Shown here: piece by piece, positions 7,569 through 16,184 of the stretch
Numbering within the stretch: the stretch's first letter is position 1
Layout: the number at the start of each line of letters is the position of its first letter
Assembly: GCA_028696165.1 (NCBI GenBank)
Contig: JAQVHQ010000009.1
Span: 21,550 to 85,549, forward strand
DNA length: 64,000 nucleotides
Source: Lachnospiraceae bacterium
Lineage (GTDB): Bacteria; Bacillota; Clostridia; Lachnospirales; Lachnospiraceae
Direction of reading: 5' to 3'
The notes under the pieces: model-generated
The model's database searches: none
What the model saw: the letters and a program-made list of their open reading frames with translations, nothing else
What the model was told of the DNA's origin: nothing
Translations under genes and position numbers: made by a program

Positions 7569-9403
7569 AGTTTTGTAACCTTTCCTTTTGTAATACCATT
7601 TTCATTGTATGAGTCAACACGCACAAAATAATTGTGTTCCTTTACCAACGCACCTATTCTCTTTTCGATCATTGCGTCTTTCTGATTTTTCACGTCATTT
7701 GCATCACGGTAAATCTGATAACTATGATATAACTTATCTTCTTGGTGTCCCCAGAGGATATTATATCCTATTGCATCTTTTTGTCCATTAATTGACACCT
7801 GCAAGTCTAATCTATCTTCACTTCTGCTGATAGTGTATTCCGGTACTTCTGGCTTTTCGCCCTCTCCGACTCCAAACACACGAAGACCTGAGATACATGG
7901 ATCTACGCCGTATGGGATTTCGATAATTGTGAGACGAACATATCTTACCTTGATTCCATCTTCTCGCACGATAAAATCATGTGGAAGATCTGTTGTCACA
8001 TCTGACTTATCTTCGATTACAAAATACTCTTTGCCATCCAGAGAACCTTCCAGTTTCCATCTTGTAATCAGGTTTCTCTCTTCGATATATCGTGGCTGCG
8101 TATCAGAGCCCTGTATCTTACCTGGCGACTCGATTGGAAGTGCATCATCTGCAAAATTAATCTGGATTGCTCTGACATCCATTGCCTTTTCCAAATCTAC
8201 TTCCAGCCATTCTCCTGATTGGTTCGTTGCAGCTCTCCACCATGTTTTCGAGTCCTCATTGACTGCTTTCTCAGCACCTTTTCCTTCTACTGCGGAAGAT
8301 GCTTTTGCTGGTTTTGCATAGCTTAGAAGATACCAGTCCGGATTTCTAAATGAATCACATTTCCCCTCGTCCACAGCAATTGGCCAGTCTCCGTAATTCT
8401 GATTACAGAAGAGTTCACCGTCCTTATCATAGCCTGCCGGCCAGATTCCAACACGTCTCTCAAACTGATGATTGACACTGATTCGCATGGTCGATGTATG
8501 CCATATGTTTTCTTCTCTGTCTTTCATTGTCGAACCGTGACCTGCCCCCGGCATAAAACCGCCCGGGTGATAAGAGAATGGATTGTTCGCTGCTAATGTG
8601 AATGGTCCAAGTGGTGAAGCACCCACATAAACACCATCAGCATAAGTATTGTACTCAGCACCAGGGCATGCGTATTGTAGATAATATTTCCCATCATGTT
8701 TATCCATCCAAGGTCCTTCAATAAATGGGCGACGCGTGAACATACCACGAATCTGTGGGGCATATTCTTTGGGAAGCTGTTCTGCCGTCATCCCGCTCTG
8801 TTTCAAGAATCCCTGGAACATCATCTCTATCTCTTGCTCACTGCGTGGAAATTCACAATTGTCGATTCCCATTCGCTCATAGCCTCGCTGATAAGGATCT
8901 CCTTCTACCACCACGATTCGCTCTGTCTTTGGAAGCATCGTCTCTGGCTCCAGTTCGACACCCCACACTGGTGTAATATTCGAGCATCCCCAGTAGAAAT
9001 ACACTTTGCCATCATCATCGAAGAACAGATTTGGATCCCAGAAGTCAAATGTTCCTTTGATTTCCTCATATGGTCCCTGGATAATATCTTTTGTACGATA
9101 GTAGTTGCAGACTTCTCCTTTTTTAGAAGCGCAGAAATACACATAGTCTCCACACGCTCTTGCATCTGGCGCATAGTCATATAGTGGGAGATTTTCAGGG
9201 AGCGTATGTGACTCCCAGTTCACCATGTCTTCTGATACCCACACACTTAAGTTCATGGATGCGAAAATGTAGTACTTCCCTTTGAACATAATCATGGACG
9301 GGTCAGCTGCTTCTCTGTCTATCTGCAGTTTTCCATGGGAACGTGGATCCATATTGAATTGATAGTGATATGGTACGTTGATTGGATTGCAATAATATTT
9401 CAT
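7565..9403 (-). CDS. GH43-type glycosidase with F5/8 type C and C-terminal beta domains
   Basis: A 612-residue protein with a five-bladed propeller typical of GH43 (arabinosidases, xylosidases, exo-galactanases). The three expected acids can be placed: Asp34 in AADPSM (base), Asp123 in FWDPNLFFDDDG (pKa modulator) and Glu229 in FIEGPWM (acid). A galactose-binding-like F5/8 type C module follows at about 375-510 (TWWRAATNQSGEWLEVDL), then a fibronectin-like tail. No signal peptide. I chose the ATG at 9403, with AAGGGG 8 nt upstream; a GTG three codons earlier overlaps that ribosome site. It lies between the GH1 and GH78 genes. The sugar removed is not certain; arabinose or xylose is likely. 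Confidence 0.85.
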   Translation of the reverse strand: MKYYCNPINVPYHYQFNMDPRSHGKLQIDREAADPSMIMFKGKYYIFASMNLSVWVSEDMVNWESHTLPENLPLYDYAPDARACGDYVYFCASKKGEVCNYYRTKDIIQGPYEEIKGTFDFWDPNLFFDDDGKVYFYWGCSNITPVWGVELEPETMLPKTERIVVVEGDPYQRGYERMGIDNCEFPRSEQEIEMMFQGFLKQSGMTAEQLPKEYAPQIRGMFTRRPFIEGPWMDKHDGKYYLQYACPGAEYNTYADGVYVGASPLGPFTLAANNPFSYHPGGFMPGAGHGSTMKDREENIWHTSTMRISVNHQFERRVGIWPAGYDKDGELFCNQNYGDWPIAVDEGKCDSFRNPDWYLLSYAKPAKASSAVEGKGAEKAVNEDSKTWWRAATNQSGEWLEVDLEKAMDVRAIQINFADDALPIESPGKIQGSDTQPRYIEERNLITRWKLEGSLDGKEYFVIEDKSDVTTDLPHDFIVREDGIKVRYVRLTIIEIPYGVDPCISGLRVFGVGEGEKPEVPEYTISRSEDRLDLQVSINGQKDAIGYNILWGHQEDKLYHSYQIYRDANDVKNQKDAMIEKRIGALVKEHNYFVRVDSYNENGITKGKVTKL

Positions 9404-9453
9404 AGTTGACACCCCTTCTTTTGAATTCTCAATTATCGGATTACTCTGTGATT

Positions 9454-10770
9454 TTATTTTGCAAGACTTCCCAAATAATTCAAACTTGGTTTTGCAATTC
9501 TCTTCTGCTCACTTCGGTCAACAGCAATTAAGCCAAATGTCATTGAGAATCCTTTCTGCCATTCAAAGTTATCCATCAGAGACCAATACATATATCCCTT
9601 TACTGGAATTCCGTCTGCAATGCAGTTTGCAACGCCATCCGTCGCTTTCTCAATAAAGTCAACTCGCTTTGTATCGTCATCAACTGCGATTCCATTCTCT
9701 GTTACCATGATTGGCATCTGAAGTTCCTTGTATGCTTTTCGAATACATGCCTCCAGTGCTTGTGGATAAATTTCATAATCCATCTGCGTCAGCTCTGCGC
9801 CTTCCGGTATCGGGCAGATTCCATTTGCATCATAGACCGAGCGTGTATAGTTCTGAAGACCGAAGAAATCATCTTCTTTGATGTATGACACGTAGTGTAA
9901 GAATTCCTCATCCCACTCTTTTGCCGCCTGCTCTTCTCCGCCTTCTTTTGCCTGAATGTCATGTAACGATAATGTGATACCGACCTGAAGGGAATCGTCA
10001 ACTTCTTTGATTGCTTTCTTTGCAGCTTGATGTGCCTTCATTACAAGGATATCACCCTCTGGTGTTCTGCCGCTCACAAAAATCTGAGGTGTTGCCACGC
10101 CAAAGACTTCCATGTTTTCCTGTGCCTGCTTTTGCATGTTTTCCATCATCTTCTGCATGTTGAGACCGACCTGAACCGTTCCTTCTGTACTCTTGGCTGC
10201 ATCTTCACTTGCATTTTCTGTTGCTCCCTGCTGCATTCTCGCCATCATCTGTGCTTTGTATCTTGCAGAAATAGCTGCAATCTGAAGTCCCATATTTGCC
10301 TCATTGATGGTACAAATATAATGCATGTAAGAACCTAATTTCTCAACAACATATTTTGCATATCTTGCAAATAATTCAACTGTCGCTTCATTCTCCCAGC
10401 CGCCTTCTTCAATCAGCCATTTTGGTGATGTGAAATGTAATAATGTGACAACCGGCTCGATTCCATTTGCCTTGCAGCACTCTAATACTTTGCGGTAGTG
10501 TTCGATTTCATTCTCGTCGAATTCACCTTTTTTCGGCTCAATTCTTGCCCATTCAATTGAGAAACGATAGGCGTTAAGTCCCGCTTCTGCCATCATCTTA
10601 ATGTCTTCCTCGTAACGATTGTAATGGTCGACTGCGTCCATGGATGGTTCTGTAAATGAAGTGTATGTCATGTGCTCCATTGTCCAATAATCACTATTTG
10701 TATTGTTTCCTTCTACCTGGTGTGCTGCTGTTGCTGCTCCTACTAAAAAATCCTGTGCGAATTTACTCAT
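9454..10770 (-). CDS. GH1 beta-glycosidase (beta-glucosidase-like)
   Basis: A 438-residue retaining glycosidase. The acid/base Glu157 is in TINEAN and the nucleophile Glu358 in IMVTENG. Substrate-site motifs are clear (AATAAHQVEG at the start, YRFSIEWARIEP, and YWSLMDNFEWQKGF near the end). Residues about 167-225 are an unusual Met/Gln-rich helical insert (AQMMARMQQG, MQKMMENMQKQAQ) where most GH1 enzymes have a short loop. Cytosolic: no signal. AAGGAG sits 6 nt before the ATG. Within the cluster it probably removes a beta-linked glucose once rhamnose or pentose caps are gone. Confidence 0.9.
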   Translation of the reverse strand: MSKFAQDFLVGAATAAHQVEGNNTNSDYWTMEHMTYTSFTEPSMDAVDHYNRYEEDIKMMAEAGLNAYRFSIEWARIEPKKGEFDENEIEHYRKVLECCKANGIEPVVTLLHFTSPKWLIEEGGWENEATVELFARYAKYVVEKLGSYMHYICTINEANMGLQIAAISARYKAQMMARMQQGATENASEDAAKSTEGTVQVGLNMQKMMENMQKQAQENMEVFGVATPQIFVSGRTPEGDILVMKAHQAAKKAIKEVDDSLQVGITLSLHDIQAKEGGEEQAAKEWDEEFLHYVSYIKEDDFFGLQNYTRSVYDANGICPIPEGAELTQMDYEIYPQALEACIRKAYKELQMPIMVTENGIAVDDDTKRVDFIEKATDGVANCIADGIPVKGYMYWSLMDNFEWQKGFSMTFGLIAVDRSEQKRIAKPSLNYLGSLAK

Positions 10771-10812
10771 TTTTGTCTCCTTTTTTCCGAAAAAAAATTT
10801 ACTATGTTGTAC

Positions 10813-11661
10813 TTATACGTACTGATTTAAATATTTACTGCTTACTTCCAATGATTTAACCGGTGACTTATCAATCCAATTTTTGTGGCTTTCCAATATG
10901 ATTGCATCTACATTAACGGCTAAAGCCTGATTAATCAGTTCTTCCAGGTTCATATTGCCTGTTCCAAGTTCCATGCTGTCTGACTTTAAAATCGGTGTCA
11001 TCGATGGTCCGACCACTTTGCTTCCTCGGTCATTGATGTGATAGAGTTTCATGCGGTCTCCCAGTTTTTTCATAAGTTCAATCGCCGATACACCTGCCTC
11101 CGTTGGCCAGTAGGAATCTAATTCGAAGTTCACATATTCAGGGTTCGTCTCCTCGATAATAATGTCATACGCAGTCCTACCCGGTTCCACTTTTCGGAAT
11201 TCACAGTTATGATTGTGATATAAAAGTTGAATTCCTGCTTTCTTTAAAACCTCTCCCGAATGGTTCAGATCTTCTATCAGCTTTTTCACTGCCTCTTTAT
11301 CGGAATAATCAAATCGATACATGCCTGTAATGACAATCTTATCAGTCCCGAATTTTTTTGCCTCAGCAATTACATTTTCCGGTTCTCTTTTGATGGTTCC
11401 AAGGTCCTCGTGAACACTCACACAACAAAGTCCCGACTTATCAAGTAATTTCCTCCAGTCAAACTTTCCACCTTTTCCAACTGGCATTCCCGCTGCCTTT
11501 GTCATCATGCGTACCATCAATGACGATGGACGAATCATAAAACCATTTAATTCAATTCCATCATATCCGGATGCCTTGATTGCTTTTAGCGTTTCCAATG
11601 CCTGTGTCTCATTCGTTGTCACGGTTCCAAGCATAATCTGTTGAACTGCTTTTTTTATCAT
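10813..11661 (-). CDS. Sugar phosphate isomerase/epimerase (AP endonuclease 2 TIM-barrel family)
   Basis: A 282-residue xylose-isomerase-like TIM barrel. The metal-site pattern is visible: YHNHNCEF, NFELDSYWPTEAG, HINDRG and IILESH. Such proteins isomerise or epimerise sugars, inositols or ketosugars. In glycoside loci they are often partners of oxidation-elimination deglycosylation systems, but no matching oxidoreductase adjoins this one. The ATG at 11661 has AAAGGA 9 nt upstream. It lies 42 nt before the GH1 gene and is probably in the same operon. Confidence 0.75.
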   Translation of the reverse strand: MIKKAVQQIMLGTVTTNETQALETLKAIKASGYDGIELNGFMIRPSSLMVRMMTKAAGMPVGKGGKFDWRKLLDKSGLCCVSVHEDLGTIKREPENVIAEAKKFGTDKIVITGMYRFDYSDKEAVKKLIEDLNHSGEVLKKAGIQLLYHNHNCEFRKVEPGRTAYDIIIEETNPEYVNFELDSYWPTEAGVSAIELMKKLGDRMKLYHINDRGSKVVGPSMTPILKSDSMELGTGNMNLEELINQALAVNVDAIILESHKNWIDKSPVKSLEVSSKYLNQYV

Positions 11662-11762
11662 TTTATCCGATCCTTTCTTCATATCGAAATGCTTTTGTTC
11701 GCTTCTTCTCATGTTACATACTCTTATTGTAATGTGAGTTTACTTTTCTTGTGTTACTTTTT

Positions 11763-13130
11763 TCACTTTTCTGTTACTTTTTTCATGTTCCTTAGCTTTT
11801 TGAACTGCATATAGAATGCCAGCACAGCAATTCCCGTTGATATTCCATCTGCCAATGTATGTGCCAATGCGATTCCCAAGAACCCAAAGAAATAATCCAT
11901 GATAAATACTGCCGGGATGAGCAATGCTCCTTGTCTTAGCAGCGAGACAACTGTTGCCGCCATCGCATTTCCAGAAGCCTGCAGGAAATTTGTTCCCAGA
12001 TAATAGAATCCGATAATCGGACTTGCCAGCACCAGATATACGACTAGTTGCTCTCCCATACTTTGTGCCGCCACATCTTTTAAGAACATTCCAATCAATG
12101 CATGGCGAGCAAAAATGCAACCGAGTGTTGCAACCAGTCCCAAGACAAATGTCAGTATACTCAGCTTTTTCATCACTTCTTTTAATCTTGCCACGTCCCT
12201 AGCACCATAGTTATACGCAAGCATTGGCTGCACGCCCATGCAGATTCCCATTTGAATCATCGTAATAATCATCGTCGCTTTTCCGGCTGCGCCCATTGCC
12301 GCCAGTGCATTGGTTCCGTAGTTTTCTAACAGATTATTGGAGAACGTAGCCGCTAATCCGGATAAGATACTGCTGATTCCATTTGGCAAACCAACCGCTG
12401 TTATATGGAAAATTGCAGTTGGCTTTTTCAGTGCTAATGCTGGTTTGATACTGAGCGTCTGTGCTTTTTTCAATATAAACCATATGTAAAAAATGGTACT
12501 GACCGCATTTCCAATCAGTGTCGCAATGGCTGCTCCCACAACTCCCATATGTAATCCCAAAATGAAAATTGGATCTAAAACAATATTTAAAACGGTTCCA
12601 ATCATATTTCCAATTAAGCCTTCTTTGATTGCTCCGTCTGCTCTTAAGAGAGCCGACAAAGTTGTGGATAGCAAGAGGACCGGTGCGCCAACGGCCAGCG
12701 TTCTCATGTAGTCACCTGCATACACAAGAATTTCATCGTTCGCGCCCAATAATCCTAAGATTGGTTTCGTTGCTGTAAGCATGACTATTGCTGCAATCAC
12801 ACCAAAAATCGTCGCTGCATAAAAGCAAAGACTGCTGTAAGCTTTTGCACCTTCAATTTTCCCCTCCCCGGATGTTTTTGCGATGACCGAACATCCACCA
12901 ATTCCAAGCATCGTTGCTGCAGCCGTAACAATGGAGAATACTGGTCCAACGACAGAAACTGCTGCCACCTGTGCTGTGTCCCCCAGCTGCCCAATAAAAA
13001 ACATATCTGCCATGTTGTAAAACACCATGACCAAAATCGTAATACAGGATGGAATTGCCATGGAGAATATTGCCGTCCATACTGGTTTGTCCCGAAATAG
13101 TTCCTGACTTTTTGATTTTTCCTGATTCAT
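11763..13130 (-). CDS. MATE-family multidrug/toxin exporter
   Basis: A 455-residue, 12-helix membrane protein of the MATE superfamily, which exports drugs or metabolites against Na+ or H+. The two homologous halves are recognisable (SMAIPSCITILVMVFYN at the start, LAYNYGARD at the second half). The start at 13130 follows GGGAGGAG. It is the first gene of the minus-strand glycosidase run and is divergent from the AraC gene. In a plant-glycoside locus it may expel aglycones left after deglycosylation, which is an inference from position. Confidence 0.85.
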   Translation of the reverse strand: MNQEKSKSQELFRDKPVWTAIFSMAIPSCITILVMVFYNMADMFFIGQLGDTAQVAAVSVVGPVFSIVTAAATMLGIGGCSVIAKTSGEGKIEGAKAYSSLCFYAATIFGVIAAIVMLTATKPILGLLGANDEILVYAGDYMRTLAVGAPVLLLSTTLSALLRADGAIKEGLIGNMIGTVLNIVLDPIFILGLHMGVVGAAIATLIGNAVSTIFYIWFILKKAQTLSIKPALALKKPTAIFHITAVGLPNGISSILSGLAATFSNNLLENYGTNALAAMGAAGKATMIITMIQMGICMGVQPMLAYNYGARDVARLKEVMKKLSILTFVLGLVATLGCIFARHALIGMFLKDVAAQSMGEQLVVYLVLASPIIGFYYLGTNFLQASGNAMAATVVSLLRQGALLIPAVFIMDYFFGFLGIALAHTLADGISTGIAVLAFYMQFKKLRNMKKVTEK

Positions 13131-13317
13131 CGTACTCCTCCCGCCGTAGCTGTTTTCTTCTATTCTTAATTTGAATTGTATCGTTGTTTTCTAAAAGATG
13201 TGTTTAAAAATTCGTCACGATGTGTTATGATTTGTTCATGCTAATCATCCTATTTAATTTTGAAACATCTACAGTAAATTCCTAACGTTCATATCACAAA
13301 TGAGGAGGCCATTTCCT

Positions 13318-14529
13318 ATGAAAGCACCAGACAATTTATCCTTTTATCTAGAGTTAATTAACTGCAATTACGAGTTGTATATATGGGAATATGATACGAA
13401 AATGCAGCTTCTTCACACAAACTGGACGCAGAACATTTTTTCCGGGAATTTTCTTTCTTATACGGGACTGACCAGACTTGTGGAAGAACACATTGCTTCC
13501 GGCAAGCACACTCCGGTCGTTCTAGAAGCAGAAGCCAATCTATTGTGGATTGCAGGATTTAGTTATGATGATACGAATTTTAATAACTGTTATATCATCG
13601 GTCCCATTTTTAATGGACGTGACTCCCATATGCTTCTGCGTAAACATATGGACAAATATACGCTATCAGTAAAACTTCGTTCTGAGATCACCAAAACATT
13701 TGACCAGATTCCTGCTATCCCAGGGAATATTATTAACCAATACGCAGTTATGCTGCATTACTGCCTGAACAAAGAGAAAATAACGATGAATGAGCTCACC
13801 TATCTGAGTGTTGTTCCAACTTCACCAAAAAGAAGTCCTCATGCTGGTTCACAAGAACATGCCGGGATTTGGTATTCCGAGCAGCAGCTTTGCAAGATGC
13901 TCGCGGATGGTGATCCTCGATATAAAGAAGCTTTGGCAAAATCCTCTTCTTTAAGTTCCGGTATGAAAACAGATCCAAAAGACTCTGTCCGTAATCACAA
14001 AAACAACTCGCTTATACTCTTGACACTTTGTTCCAGAGCGTGTATCAATGGCGGTCTTAGTCCGTCTGTTTCCTATGATTTGAATGACTTCTATGCAACA
14101 CGCTTCGAGGAATGTAATTCTCTTACTGAAATAGCCAAGCTAACTGAAACGATGCTTGCCGACTACGTATATCGCGTACAGCAAGCAAAGAAATATTCTC
14201 ATATATCAACTCCAATCCAAAATGCGTGTGCTTACATTAAATCCAATATCGCAAGTCCTTTATCCATCCAGGAACTGGCAGAAAAAAACGGTTATTCCGA
14301 ATATTACTTTTCTCACAAATTCAAGAAAGAAGTTGGAATGAGTATCAACGACTTCATCTTGAATGAGAAGATCGAACAGGCAAAACTACTTCTAGCCGGA
14401 ACAGACGATAACATTCAGACTATCAGTGATGATCTCTCTTTTGGAAATCGAAGTTACTTCTACTCATGTTTCCAAAAAGCAACTGGTATGTCTCCAAGCG
14501 AATACCGCACAAGGAACCGAAAAGTATAA
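13318..14529 (+). CDS. AraC-family regulator of the first glycoside locus
   Basis: A 403-residue regulator. The last roughly 100 residues are the double helix-turn-helix (LSIQELAEKNGYSEYYFSHKFKKE, then TISDDLSFGNRSYFYSCFQKATGMSPSEYR). The N-terminal 290 residues form a sensor of YesN-related type without a recognisable cupin motif. GAGGAGG lies 9 nt before the ATG at 13318; an upstream in-frame ATG at 13300 overlaps that site and is unlikely to be used. It sits between the divergent MATE/GH run and the symporter/GH2 pair, so it probably activates both in response to a glycoside or freed sugar. Confidence 0.87.
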   Translation: MKAPDNLSFYLELINCNYELYIWEYDTKMQLLHTNWTQNIFSGNFLSYTGLTRLVEEHIASGKHTPVVLEAEANLLWIAGFSYDDTNFNNCYIIGPIFNGRDSHMLLRKHMDKYTLSVKLRSEITKTFDQIPAIPGNIINQYAVMLHYCLNKEKITMNELTYLSVVPTSPKRSPHAGSQEHAGIWYSEQQLCKMLADGDPRYKEALAKSSSLSSGMKTDPKDSVRNHKNNSLILLTLCSRACINGGLSPSVSYDLNDFYATRFEECNSLTEIAKLTETMLADYVYRVQQAKKYSHISTPIQNACAYIKSNIASPLSIQELAEKNGYSEYYFSHKFKKEVGMSINDFILNEKIEQAKLLLAGTDDNIQTISDDLSFGNRSYFYSCFQKATGMSPSEYRTRNRKV

Positions 14530-14700
14530 ATGTTATATTTTTCATCTTCAAGTTGTAGATTTCGTCTTTTTGCCAGATTATAAAGATATATTTAACATTT
14601 TCACGAATTATTGAACCATGTATAAACGCAATCTCCAATATAGTAATCTCATAAGACAACCAGATTACAAATCAAAAAACAAACGGAGGATTTATTTATC

Positions 14701-16182
14701 ATGGAAAAAGCAAAAAAACTCACACAAAGTGAAATTGACGGTGTACAGTATCGTCGTGCAAAACTCTGGCAAATCATTTTAGTTGCATGTAACGCATTCA
14801 TCGGAATGAGCGTATACTCACTGATTGGTTTGGCAAGTTATAGTGCCAGCCTTGGATTCGGTATTGCTACTGCAGTCGTTGGTGTCATCCTGACATGGAC
14901 GCGAATCTTAGACGGCATCACAGATCCAATTCTCGCATTCATCTATGACCGAGTTAACACAAAATACGGTAAGATTCGTATCTTACTCGTAATTGGTTAT
15001 GCAATTGAGGCTCTTGCACTCTTAGTCATGTTCGTCTGGGGGCCTGGCAAAGGACTTGGTATCATCGGTTTTACTTTGATCTATATTGTCTATGTTATTG
15101 GTTATACAATTGCCAACATGACAGCTCTTACAATTAATCCAATCATCAGCAATGACCCAAAACAGCGTCCAACCATCAGTGTATGGTCAACGGCGCTCAA
15201 CTATGTTATCCCAATGGCTTTGAGTATTGTCTTGAATGCAGTATTGCTTCCAAAATTCGGTGGCACTTATACCTTAGATTTTTTAGCTGCTGCTTGTATA
15301 CTTTGTCTCGTGATTGCCGGTATCGGTGTTGTACTTGTATGTATTGGTGTATCTGAATATGACAAACCTGAAAACTTCAAAGATTTCAGAGAAAAGAAAG
15401 AAAAGCTGAAAATGAAGGATATGTTGGAAATTTTGAAACACAACAAACCACTTCAGTGCTACATCGTCTCTGCTGCATCTGATAAAATTGCTCAGCAGAC
15501 AACTTCACAGGCAGTTATCGTGACCATGATGAACGGTATTCTGATTGGTAACATGGGACTTGCTACAATTCTTAGCGTAATCGGAATGCTTCCTTCCATT
15601 CTCTTTGCCGTTGCAGGTGCAAAATATGCCGGAAAGCATGGTAGCCAAAACACCATCGTTACATGGACTCGAATCTGTATTGGAATCAGTGTTGTGATGT
15701 GGATTTTCTTAATTGTAATCGACCCAAAGAAGATAGCAAAAGCAGGAATCTGTATGATTCTCTATGTTGTACTGACATTATTAAAAAATGGAGCAAATAT
15801 GTGCGTAACTACTGCTGATACCGCTTTCATGTCAGATATCATTGACTATGAGCAGGATCGCAGTGGCCGATATGTTCCTGCTGTTATCACAGGTCTTTAT
15901 AGCTTCATCGATAAAATTGTATCATCATTCTCAGCTTTAATCGCAACTGGAGCCGTTGCACTTATTGGTTATACTTCATCTATGCCTCAACCAACCGACG
16001 CTTCTACACCAGCTATTTTCTGGGTTACTACAATCATTATGTTCGGACTTCCAATCCTTGGTTGGATCTGTACTCTTGTATCAATGCATTTCTGTCATTT
16101 AAACAGAGAAGACATGGTTGAAGTACAAAAACGAATTGCTGAAAAGAAAGCTGCTAATACATCCGAAAGCGAGGCTGAATAA
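14701..16182 (+). CDS. GPH-family sugar:cation symporter
   Basis: A 493-residue, 12-helix transporter of the glycoside-pentoside-hexuronide family (MelB/UidB/YicJ type). The signature after helix 2 is present (RILDGITDPILAFIYDR, then NTKYGKIRILL). It imports glycosides with Na+ or H+. It is followed after 2 nt by the GH2 gene, so the imported substrate is probably what GH2 cleaves. GGAGG lies 11 nt upstream of the ATG. Confidence 0.9.
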   Translation: MEKAKKLTQSEIDGVQYRRAKLWQIILVACNAFIGMSVYSLIGLASYSASLGFGIATAVVGVILTWTRILDGITDPILAFIYDRVNTKYGKIRILLVIGYAIEALALLVMFVWGPGKGLGIIGFTLIYIVYVIGYTIANMTALTINPIISNDPKQRPTISVWSTALNYVIPMALSIVLNAVLLPKFGGTYTLDFLAAACILCLVIAGIGVVLVCIGVSEYDKPENFKDFREKKEKLKMKDMLEILKHNKPLQCYIVSAASDKIAQQTTSQAVIVTMMNGILIGNMGLATILSVIGMLPSILFAVAGAKYAGKHGSQNTIVTWTRICIGISVVMWIFLIVIDPKKIAKAGICMILYVVLTLLKNGANMCVTTADTAFMSDIIDYEQDRSGRYVPAVITGLYSFIDKIVSSFSALIATGAVALIGYTSSMPQPTDASTPAIFWVTTIIMFGLPILGWICTLVSMHFCHLNREDMVEVQKRIAEKKAANTSESEAE

Positions 16183-16184
16183 TC

